The notes under the pieces were generated by a model that worked only from the letters and a program-made list of their open reading frames with translations, ran no database searches and was not told where the DNA came from. Below are positions 35,621-46,428 of a stretch of DNA of 64,000 nt, piece by piece. The position numbers and the translations under genes are program-made. How positions within the stretch are numbered: position 1 is the first letter of the stretch; every line of letters starts with the position of its first letter. Origin of the DNA: Microvelia longipes (lineage: Eukaryota > Arthropoda > Insecta > Hemiptera > Veliidae); the NCBI GenBank assembly GCA_018340805.1, contig JACMZG010000008.1, positions 19,583,118-19,647,117 of the forward strand. Direction: 5' to 3'.

Positions 35621-35982
35621 TTATTTATAGTAGATAAAATTGAGTTATGGAGTCTCACAATAGGAATTGAAAGAAAACAGTCTCTCCACAATAACTTGTT
35701 ATAATAAACAAAGCTGACTTTCGGTCTTACAGACCATCATCAGTGTCGGTGAAAAGAGAAGGAAGTTAGGCTATCATTTGTCAGGAAGCTTTATATTATA
35801 GTAGGACAGAGTCCTATAGCTGACAAATGATAGCCTAACTTCCTTCTCTTTTCTCCGACACTGATGATGGTCTGTAAGACCGAAAGTCAGCTTGTTTATT
35901 ATAACAAGTTATTGTGGAGAGACTGTTTTCTTTCAATTCCTATTGTGAGACTCCATAACTCAATTTTATCTACTATAAATAA
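35621..35982. mobile_element. Near-perfect palindrome with PLE-like tails
   Basis: The left arm 35621-35783 and right arm 35821-35982 are almost exact reverse complements (about 163 bp each) around a 37-bp loop. Each arm contains CACTGATGATGGTCTGTAAG, ACCGAAAGTCAGCTT and TTGTGGAGAGACTG in outward orientation, the layout of the PLE-2 tail. The right end runs almost directly into a (TA)n array, as PLE-1 does. It looks like two PLE 3' ends joined in inverted orientation, formed recently. No coding. Confidence 0.85.
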
Positions 35983-36009
35983 ACTACTATACTATAAATA
36001 AACGGGTAT

Positions 36010-36012
<3 letters not shown>

Positions 36013-36070
<58 letters not shown>

Positions 36071-36091
36071 TATGTGTGTGTATATATATAT

Positions 36092-36142
<51 letters not shown>

Positions 36143-36173
36143 ATATATATATATATATATTATATATATATTA
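36013..36173. repeat. (TA)n array
   Basis: Alternating TA with a short TGTGTGTG interruption and a few slips. Confidence 0.98.
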
Positions 36174-38179
36174 TTTATTTATTTTTGTGTTGTGAGTTTG
36201 TGTACGCCATTCGTGCTCTTACGATGGGAGAACTAAAACCGGTCTCATTTGATCATCGATTTAGAATGCTAGAAGTTTCAATGTTTTTTAATTTCGATTA
36301 TAAATTTGACAATTTATATATTTTGTAATCAGGATATCAAGCGAAATCGATTCCTTCACCTCACCCCCTCATTTCCATGATATAAACAACCACATCAGCA
36401 TCAGTTTCTGATGAAAATTTGCTAAAAAGTGTTTTTAGTTAAATAGAAGGGAAGAAAGTCAAGTGGTTTTAATTTTCCCCGTAAAAAATCCTTAAAAAAA
36501 GTCTCCCTTAAAAAATCTATTCTCGATTTTCACGGGGTGTAGTGTATTATTATATAGAAATGGAAGCAACTTATCGAGTAGTGAGGCTGTTGGAAAAAAA
36601 GTTGCCTCTAATCAAAAACATCTCTCGAGAGGGGGCAAGTTTCTAGTGGGAAAAGTTACCGAGCGAATAATGGGAGCAGAAAAGTTTGAAACAAACACTC
36701 AACAGTGAAGTTTTGAGCTTAATTCTAACTCGTACAACTTTATACTCGATATAAATGTAACGAAATCATTTATATATTTTCGCATTCTATTAAATTATAA
36801 CCTCATTGTTAACTCTGATGCAATGACTGTTAAAAATTAGTCATTATAGGATTGATAAAACTTAACTTATGATTACTCATAATATCTTATAACATTTAAA
36901 TTAAATTTGATAGAATAATTCTAATTTTGCGTTAAATGCTAAATAAATTTAAATTAATGTATGTATATATTTTTTATCAAATGCTCTTTGAAGTTACAAA
37001 ATTGTTTTGAAAATGAAAGCCTTATCGTAGTCCTTATCATCGGCTATTGCTACTAACTTTAAGAATTTAGTACTGCTATTAATTTTTTCAAAATGAGAAA
37101 TGAGTCATGGCGGGTTAAGAGAGAAGAGGTGATTTTTTAAAATAAGGAACTCACTGATCAAGAATATTATATGAATATATATTTTTATAATGTGTGTTGT
37201 GTGTTTATGTTTGTGTATGCGTATTTACGAATTTTTAGACGTTTATATGAAATACGATTACCTTTGAACGCTTTTTAGGATTTGAATGAAACTTGGTACA
37301 AAAATTAACTTCATTACCGTCCAAAACATTTTTGCTTATGAAATGGGTTGCCGTCAACTATCCTATATACTTTAGGTATGATTTTATCTATATCGTTTTT
37401 GAAACACAGATGCAAAGCATCAAGTACGAGTTGATACTTCAAACTCGTTGTTCAGCGAACACCTATCAAGTACCAAGCTTAAAACATTGGTTCCAATTCC
37501 AATACAAGCTGATGGTTAGGTGGCTAGTACTTGTATTACATTGAAACCTTGATACTCCCGCAGTGTAATATTCCTATCAAAATCACATTAAATAATAAAA
37601 ATAAATCAATATACATCAAACAAAAAATATAAATAAACATGTATTGTTACTTACCTTTACGGAATAAGTATTTAATAATTTAACTAGACACCTTTAGTTA
37701 ATTTATGAAATAGCTAGGTAAAGCATATAATTTTACATCTATTTATGATTTCAATTTTTCAGTTAGTTCATAAAATAACTAGTTATATCATGCAGTAACA
37801 GATTTTATAAGTCAATAAAATTATATTGCATATGTTTTTATATGCCAAGGATCTTGAATAAAGGGGATGAAGCATTAAGGAACATTTCTGACCCCATGGA
37901 AGTTGTATGAGATAGAGAAGAAGGAGCAAACTTACCTTCCCTTTGGTTATAATGAAAAAAGGCACCAAACGCAGGTTATGTTGCAAAGCTGTCAAGTTTG
38001 TTTCTCAACTTTCTTCTGTGCTTCGTGATTGTTACATTTGTGGTGCTTGTTAAGTCATTTGTGCTTATTTAATTTTAAATTTTGGACCATACTTTGCCAT
38101 TTCAGTGAGTGATGAGTTAAGTGTGTTTTGTTATAACCTTCTCAAGCAATAAACAATGGTAAACCATTAAGAGGTAAGT
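36174..38179. other. Gene-free stretch
   Basis: AT-rich. At 37258-37310 a reversed family X-like phrase occurs (GAACGCTTTTTAGGATTTGA, ATGAAACTTGGTACAAAAAT). No gene is supported; the frame 37293-37544 overlaps this phrase. Confidence 0.45.
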
Positions 38180-38345
38180 TTGCCTCTAAAATTTAAGATC
38201 TGCACTGTTATAAGAATTGTAAGCATGCGCGTTTGTACCAAGCATGTTCAGTTGGTTTTTGACGCTTCTTTCGTGTCGAATTCTCTCTATTTTTTGGTTT
38301 TCGATGGGGTCACTTTTTATATGGCGTCATCCCCTTTAGTCAAGA
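38180..38345 (+). repeat. Dispersed repeat, shared with 50.5 kb
   Basis: Similar to 50525-50640: AAAATTTAAGAYCTGCNC, GTTTGTNCCAAACATGT-like block (here TTTGTACCAAGCATGTTCAG), TTTTTGAC.CTTC.TTCGTGT. Identity is moderate. Nature unknown. Confidence 0.5.
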
Positions 38346-38357
38346 TCCTTGTTATAA

Positions 38358-38399
38358 GCATATGTGGCTGTCATATGGCAATATGACAGCCACATATGC
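38358..38399. repeat. Perfect 19-bp hairpin
   Basis: GCATATGTGGCTGTCATAT, loop GGCA, then its exact reverse complement. It lies directly after the dispersed repeat at 38180-38345. Could be a terminator-like or cruciform-forming site. Function unknown. Confidence 0.92.
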
Positions 38400-40798
38400 A
38401 TATGTTAATACAGATTTTTTTTTTTTTTAAAGGAATAGGACAATACTTATAAACTGTATTTGACTTAACTATGTTTAGTACATCGGCGTAAGTCTGATCT
38501 ATAACTCATAATCTCGACTAATGTCCTTTAATGTTATTAATTAAGGACATTTCCTTTAATGTCGTCATTATATTCTGTTTTACGAGAAGACATCGTGCTC
38601 TTTAAAGTAAGAAATATCCGAGCTCCATCTTACTAAGGGGCTGCAACAGCTTTATCCATATTAATTAGTAAATGCATAAATTGTGTAAATGACCATAACG
38701 TGTTAATTAATTAATATGATTACCCTGCATTTCAAAACATAATTTAATTATAGCAAAGTCATCTTAATCAATTAACTTAACAGAGACAAATTCAATTAAC
38801 TTATGCACAGTTTCCTTTGAAGATTTTCTTGGTATATTTTCCTTTGTTAGAATATTATTGTAAAGGAAACTAATTTTCTAAAAGTTATTATAATGAGTAA
38901 TTCTTTTGCCACTAGTTTTTTTTTTAAATTTTAATCCAAAGATTAAAATAACACAAAATATTGTAACAGTGTATAACTCCACGCTAAAAACTTTTAGGCT
39001 TGGAAGATTTTGTCCAAAAATTAAATTAAGGAAAACCCTGCTTTGAACCAATTCTTTATAATATTTAATAAATACTAGTATTTATATTTTGATGGACTTC
39101 TAATACTGTTATAATATTAGAATAATAAATTTATCTCGTTACCCTAGTCAATCGAGCTAACGCTCTCCCGCCGTCCACACACAGCTGTACTCAATTTTTA
39201 TTTCTCGCAACTCGCTAATTTCGATTATATGATTTCGTTAATTTCGCTAACATCTTAAAAAAACAGGTAGTAAAACAGGTACTAGGAATTAGTTAATTCT
39301 TTATAAGCAGTTTAATGGTGAGTTTTTTTCTTTTTTTATATTACTCCTTCTACGCAAATTAAACTAAACATACAGTCCTCATGCTAATTTTGTGACGCGA
39401 GCTATATTTATTGCATAGTACAAGTATTTATTATTATTATTATTATTGGCAATAATCTGATAGATCATACAGCCATAAGGGCATCACGTTTAATTTTTAA
39501 ATCAACATTTATGTCTTAATATATTTTTTAAAGGAAAGAAATTTTTTTTACAAACATACAAAAACATTTATATGTTTTTATAGAAAAATAAATACATTTT
39601 TTTTCTGAGGGTGCCTAAATGCGGGTTAAGCTTATTCATTAAATATTTCTAATCATAATTATATAAAATAGAAGTTTAAATAAATAACAAACTATGCGAG
39701 CAAAACGAGCCTAAGAAAATGTGGCTTTTTGAAATTGAATGTTTTTTTAAATTAAACATCTTTTTCTTAATAAGGTGGAATATAGCAAACAATGACGCCG
39801 GTGTCGCCTAAGCTTTTCCTTTAATTATTCCTCCATTTTTGGATTTTGGGAGAAGAACTATCCGCGCCTAGTTGGGAAGTATACTACTTGAAGTTTTAAA
39901 GTGCACCAAAAAAAAAAAATCCTTAGTTAAAGTGTTACTTATGAGACAATAAAGCATAAGCTTAAAACACAAAATTCATCTGACTATGGGACCACCAAGT
40001 CTTAATATTTTAATTAATAGTTATAAACCTTTCAAGTTAAACTTGTTTAGGACAGCATGGACTTAATAATCCTTTACCATATTGTTGTTATAAAATATAA
40101 AGGATATAATAACGTTATTATTAAATAGAGAGGTTACCCTTATTATAATTGTGAAGCTACAACCACTTAGTATGGCCCTGTCACTTTTTCAATGCTTGTA
40201 TTAATAATTAAAATATAATAGAAACAAAAACGTTTTGAGTATAGAAGACAAAAAATAAAGATATTTAATGTCATCTTTGTTTTTTAAGATTTTTAATGAA
40301 AGAGAAGGGAAATGCCAAAGGCGAGGTTGGTGGCCTTTTTTGGGGTTTAGGCGCAGATGTTGTGTGATCGAGGGCACAAGCCTTGCAGTGTATTTACTCA
40401 CCGACACGAAAATTATATATTTATAAGAAATTAATGTCAGTTAATGATAAATATCACGCTTCTTTGTAATTTTATAATACATTTACAAAGTGGATTATGT
40501 GAGATGTCTTAATGACACTGATGTTAGGCAGAGATAAAAGGTTTGAACATTATTGATTGACATATATGAAAAGGGATAGATGTCACAATGTTTTTGTGGT
40601 AGTAAAGGTGCGTAAAGCTAAGCAGGTGTATACTAAGACTACTAAGACACCGGGGTCAATGAGCGGGTTGTGTGAGTGTTGTGTTCATGTATGTTTCTGT
40701 GAGACTTACTGAATGCAAGTATAGCCCTGATCTTCTTGTAAGTTGCAAGATAAATGCTTCTGTAAAGTTTTTCAAATTGATGCCCACTATTAATAAAA
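38400..40798. other. Gene-free stretch (2.4 kb)
   Basis: AT-rich, with a short TTA repeat (39428-39446). Nothing supported as a gene. Confidence 0.45.
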
Positions 40799-41560
40799 GT
40801 TAATTCTGGCGAGGTGGTCGACATTTTGGGCGAATTTCCTATGGAATGCGTGTTTCCGTGCCCAAGCAATCCATTTGTTGACACATATAATTTTGTGCGA
40901 GAGACACCTAAGAAATGTACAAGCAAAATGCATTGCTACATCTGGAACTGATACCATCATTGACATTCTCATTCATTGATAGCTCGAACATAATGTCAGT
41001 CCCACTCTGTTCGTTACGTCTAACTCATCAGGGCGCCGACAGAGCCTGAACTCACTTGACTCAGAAGTACCTGGTAAGTACTTCCATTATATTTTGGGAT
41101 TAATTGAAGGTCAGAGTGAGTTCAAGCACTCTGTCGGCGCTCTGATGAGTTAGGACTAACGAAACAGAGTGGACATGACATTATGTCGAGCATCTGTACA
41201 TTGAAATGCGACGAAGTCGGAATGATGGAACAGTTCCCAGATGTCCAGCAATCGCATTTTGCTTGTTACATTTCCTAGGACTGATACTTCTCGGCACAAT
41301 TTATTATATGTGTTCAACTTTATTCATAACCGGTGTTTTGCGCAAAAATCATAAGTAATTGTGCATTAAGCCCGGGTAGTATTCAAATTATTAAATCCAT
41401 TTGTTGCTTAAGGTTCCGGTTTATGCTTTAATAAACTTGAGCACTTACTAAATTATCAAGCACTACCTCCACATCTCATTTTTCTGTACTTCTTGTCGGA
41501 AAGGAAATTCCGCCGATATCATCCTGTCTGGTTATGCAAAACTGCAACATGAGTGATCTA
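40799..41560 (+). repeat. SINE-like copy interrupted by a palindrome
   Basis: 40801-40870 is a diverged SINE-like head (ATTCTGGCGAGGTGGTC, GGGCGAATTTCC, AATGCGTGTTTCCGTGC). From about 41360 the same family resumes (AAGGTTCCGGTTTATGCTTT, GCACTTACT, TATCAAGCACT, TTTTTCTGTACTT). The two parts match the order seen in the 8.5 and 57.6 kb copies, so the palindrome between them is probably an insertion. Confidence 0.6.
40878..41320. mobile_element. Diverged palindrome, ~180-200 bp arms
   Basis: The left arm (40878-41055) carries ACACATATAAT, AAATGTACAAGCAAAATGC, ATAATGTCAGTCC, CACTCTGTTCGTTA, CTAACTCATCAGGGCGCCGA. The right arm (41116-41320) carries the mirrored reverse complements with moderate divergence. 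The loop is 41056-41115. Arms are less alike than in the 35.6 kb palindrome, so it is older. No ORF beyond shadows. Confidence 0.8.
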
Positions 41561-43253
41561 AAATTGAATATATGGCACACTATGGTTGGTGGTCACAATA
41601 AATGGTGGTTCGCCAGCTAAGGTGTAAATAATATGGTGCGGATTATTGATTCAAAATTTGATAGGTAATTAAATTGTCGTAACAACTTCTAGAGTGTTAT
41701 GTATATAAGATGCGTAACAAACAGACCTTTAAGAGCGAGCGAAATGGCGCTGTGCTCCTCCCTAAAACTGAAACGCAACATGCATCGCAATAATGAAGTT
41801 CCGCCTCGGTGCATAGGCGCGGCCAGGTCGAAGTCTATTCCTTAGGTAATCCCGTATTCCTATTTATGTTGATAATAAACCCTTAATTAAATATAGTAGC
41901 TAGCACCTATACAGCGATAATCCAAGAGTTAAATTACTGTGAGGTTAAGCTAAACTTTATTCGTGGTATCAACTATAGCGGACCGAATACCAAGAGTTTA
42001 ATGAATAATATTATTGTTGAGAGTAAAATTTCGATATACATCGAGTGAAGAATTTTCATTTCTACTGACAAGAAATAATGAGCCCATCGTCTTAAAAGGA
42101 AATGGTCACGGATGCCTCCCTCCAGCATAGACGAATAATAAAGTGAAGTTATGAGATTTATCTATGATTTTATTTAATTAATATAACCAAAGCTACGTAA
42201 TATTTAAAGAAAGATTCTTTGGTGTTGAAATAATATAAACATAGTTAAGTTATGAAGAATAATATTTAGTGATGAAAATAAAAATAAATATTGTTTCGTA
42301 AAACTCATAAAAGAAAAGAATAAAAAGAAAATATATTGTTCATAAAATATAAAAAAAAATAAAAGAGAGAGAATAAAAAATTTGAATAAAAAAGTCTGGG
42401 TTTGTCATTCCAATTAAAAGTAGGGGATTGTGTTGGGTAAACTCATGGAGCTGGAAAAACACAGAGTTTTCCAGTGGAGCGAACGGTCTCACTGGAGAGA
42501 GTCAGTTACACTGGAGAGACGTTACATGAAAATCACTGTGTTTTTGTTACATAAAATGTTTAAATTATTACATCAATTTAAAAGTATTTATATACTGTCC
42601 AATGTAGTTTTTAAAGATTATTTATTTCTTTATTTCATTATGGGATGAAATTTTTGTTAGCAATAAATTCAATAAAATATAAGGAGATCCTGTGTCACGC
42701 CTCATATTCTTAATATATTACGTTATACAACCACATGTGTGTAACAGAAATAAAATATATATATATATCAGCAAACCAAGGTGTTAACTAGTATGCGTTA
42801 AGTGCGATGTTGACGGCTAAACCCACTCTCTCTCGACCCCAATTCTAAAATTGTCTATCTAATTGTTAGAGCGCGGACTATAAATTATTCTTTTTTACCA
42901 GTGAGTTTTTTTCTTTAATTAAATTATAATACAATGAATCAAGCTTCAATCGGAACTGATGACTTACTCACAGTGTTATGCTAATACTCTCTGTACCTTT
43001 TACTTGGTGTCGATAAAAACAGTCATTGATAAGGGATAGATCTCTGATACGTCATCTAAACGACTCGCGATATGGTAAGTTTAACTCTGTTCTCATACAA
43101 TATTGTTTGCGCGCGCTTTACTGTGTGTCAGATTGATTGATAAAAAAATTAAATGAAACACTAATAAGTATAAATTTAACGAGGTTAGAAGACGATTAAT
43201 AAAGATAGGATCATATAATTTATTATTGATACTAAACACGTTCGGTTTTTTGT
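41561..43253. other. Gene-free stretch
   Basis: Mixed composition. A GC-richer patch at 41730-41850 and the frame at 42430-42648 lack recognisable domains. A short TA run lies near 42755-42768. Confidence 0.4.
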
Positions 43254-45740
43254 GTCTCGTTATAACATACAATATTTGGTTGTAAGAGACAATATATGCC
43301 GCATACTCATAGCAGTGGAGTTTTGCGGCATAACAATATAGCTTGAGACATATAAATTTCATACAATCACAAGTTCTTGCAAAACAAAATAATTCGCTTG
43401 ACACGCGAATGTGAGTCTTACTCTATCATGAGCATCAGAGTTTGAGTGACTCGAATAAACAAATAGGAAGATACTTCTATAAAAACTTTGAGTTTTGAGG
43501 TTGTTTTTGTGGGGGAGTGAGGCAGAGGAGAGCAAAAGAGATATTGTTTAACGTCAATCGGAGTAGAATAAGTACGAATTCAAAAGGTTGGGGCAACGAT
43601 TATCTATTTCACCTTACAAAGACCTCAGCATGCTCTGCACACACTATATTATAGATTGAGATTTGTATCAAATCATACACAAGAAGTGTTTGTTGTGTAT
43701 ATCGAAATTTAATCATCACTATAGCCTTGAGGCCACACTCTCACATTTTACAAACAGTCCACGTGATGTTTTGCCAATTATCACACTATAATTAATAAGT
43801 TTAAGACATATTCATTTGAATACAATTCTCATAATAGCTTACTCGAATTAGAAAAACTAATGCACTTAGTAATATAGACAATGTGATTAAAATTTATCAG
43901 TACGACTCAGATGTTTGTGAACACATAGTCACATTAGAACAAATTATTAGTTGAATATTATCTTTTCAGTAACATCTCATCTAGTTTGTGAGAGTCACAA
44001 AACAATATTGAGTGGAGACATCTCACTGCGATTTGCACTATCATCCAGTGAGTCGTTGCCACTAGAACAGAAATATTAAGTTGATGACATGTACATTTCA
44101 TTTACATCAGCAGTTTTGCAAAACAAGTGATCTCGTAGGTTGAGACATATTATCATATATTTAATTACAATCATAGTAAAGTATATTGCCTCAAAACAAA
44201 TAACTCGAAGCTGACAGATAGTACACCATTTGCAAATAACATTCTGAGAGATTTTCTAAACTCAAATTATTTGACGTTGAGACATTTCATACAATCAACA
44301 TGACATATACGATAGTTTTGGTAAGTAAAACAAATATATTGTTGATGACATAAGCATATTATCATATTCATTACATCTGAGCATTTGCACTACTGAGATT
44401 ATTTTAGATTGAAGAACATATCAATTTCATATACATTCTAAATTGATTTCTCGGAAGGTTATCATTAACTAATATATAATTGAGTTTGAAGACATTACTC
44501 ATTTCAATACATTCAATAACGTTTATGAGTCAACAACTAGCACTATCTAGTTGAAAGACATTATCAATTTTTATCTTATCAATACTCTCATGGAGTGTGT
44601 CCAAAACATTATTGAGTATATGAGGAGAACATTAATCACTCGTCCCATTAAACATCAAGTTTTGGAAACATACACAAGCACGGTAATAGCTGTGTGAAAC
44701 GAACAATATTTTTCAATATTCCAGTAAGCTCACTGCACACTCCTCTGAATACATATAAACAAATATCTTCGCTTCACTTAGTCTACTCAGTGTCTGATAT
44801 CGAGTGGCTGGGTATTTTAGCCAATATAAGACATGTATCTTTAAATGGGTACTCATTTATCATCTTAAACCATCTATACACTACATCATCACGTTTTTGC
44901 AAAACAATATTAGAGTTGGAGGACATTCATCTATTCATAGCATCAAAGTTTTGGCATAACAATAGTTAGTTGAGGACGATTGATCAATTATAATACATCA
45001 GAGTTTTGGTCCATAATCAATATTAGTGAACATTATCATTTAGTGACATCAGAGTTTTGCGCAAAAACAATATTAGTTGAGACATTATATTTCATACATT
45101 CAAAGTTTGGTACTATAACAATATTGTTCAGTGTTAGTAAGGACATTAAATTGTGCATTTCATACATCTAAGAGTTTTTCGAGAACACATATATTAGATT
45201 TGTATTATTTATTTAGCATGTTCATAATCACAGAGTTTTTGATATATACTCTCATAACTGAATATATAGGAAGTACTCAAATTAGACATATTTCAAATCA
45301 TAAGAGTTTTGCATAACTTATTTTTAATAGATCTTAAGACATTATTCATCTCTCATACAACAGTACAGTTTTGTTATAAACCAACTCGCACATAGGCATT
45401 TCATACATCAGAGTTTTCTATAAACAAGTAATAGGTATATGAGGAAATATACATTTCATACAACAGTGTGGTGTCTAGCAAAATACAATATAGTTGAGAG
45501 CATTAGGCATTATTGCATACATCATAGTTGTGTAGGCAAAATAATGGATATAGTAAACAGTATATAATTTTGTAGATGAGCGTACTGAGTGTTATATACA
45601 AAACATAGAATATAGTTGACATTACAAAATTGCACTCTCCGGAAATGCTAGCAAGAGAACGTGAAATGCGCAATTTTGTTGATAACATAAAGTTGTACAA
45701 CAGCCTCATGTCGTTCGCCTTTTGCAATTGATTAGTATCA
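43254..45740 (+). repeat. Highly diverged ~48-bp satellite
   Basis: A recurring unit close to GAGACATTATCATTTCATAC, ATCAGAGTTTTGCAAAACAA, TATTAGTT is visible throughout, for example near 43360, 43990, 44090, 44880-44950, 45000-45120, 45300 and 45400. Spacing is irregular because of many indels and substitutions. Short open frames across it are by-products. Either an old decaying satellite or poorly resolved sequence. Confidence 0.75.
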
Positions 45741-46260
45741 TGGTACGCTATTCTTTTGTGGTGCCTCGCATGTTATTACCGCATTAAATATGGCGTTCAG
45801 TGGTGTATGTGAGTAATGTCTCTTCTGCTCACTCAGTATGAGTTCTAATTGCCGTATTTCCCTTTCGCAAGAGATATATAACCTTATCTTAATATTGTAC
45901 AAGATGAACTATTGTTAAGAATTGAGCGTTCTTGTTAACCGAACTCATTAGAACAGTAGGTTGGGATAGCCGCACAAAACGCAAAAAAACATACAAAGTC
46001 ACGAAATTGAAGAGAGAGAGAGTTAATATTCAATGAAGAAGATTGTCGCTCACTCGCACACTTTACTTATATTATAAAATTATTATATATAGTTATCTTT
46101 ATAGAAATGTACTATTGTAGATCATTATATATGTCACTCAATGCATACTTGCATAACATCGTCTCACTCTCAAGATATATAATGGTATATTAATTAATAG
46201 TTTTAAAAAAAGTTGCGAGAAACCAAGAATACTAATTAATAAACTCTAACAAGTGTTTAG
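45741..46260. other. Gene-free stretch before candidate exon
   Basis: Contains a GA run (46012-46021). The 3' end has TACTAAT (46230-46236), a good branch-site match, about 25 bp before the AG at 46259-46260. Confidence 0.4.
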
Positions 46261-46422
46261 TAAAATTAAAAAAGAAAAACCTGAGTTAAAAGACTGGATG
46301 TATGCACGGTATATGCCTAATAGTAGTAGCATATCTTACACTAGTAAGTATGACATGGAAGCACGTGTGAACAGATGTAAACAGCTTAGACTTCTACACC
46401 AAACACGAGTGCAATATCAGTT
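46261..46422 (+). CDS. Candidate internal exon, unknown protein
   Basis: An open frame with balanced, non-repetitive composition, unlike the surrounding AT-rich frames. It reads SKIKKEKPELKDWMYARYMP, then NSSSISYTSKYDMEARVN, then RCKQLRLLHQTRVQYQF. It is preceded by a TACTAAT branch-site match and TGTTTAG, and followed immediately by GTATGT (46423-46428), a strong 5' splice-site match. The frame stays open after the donor for about 90 bp through a T-rich intron-like tract. I do not recognise the protein family, and no neighbouring exon is identified, so this could be chance. Confidence 0.3.
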
Positions 46423-46428
46423 CGTATG

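Noticed and set aside
40642..40972. Two minus-strand frames at 40.6-41.0 kb
   Set aside because: They cross the SINE-like head and the palindrome arm; no independent coding support.
43093..45727. Multiple short frames in the 43-45.7 kb region
   Set aside because: They lie in a decayed ~48-bp satellite and differ from unit to unit.
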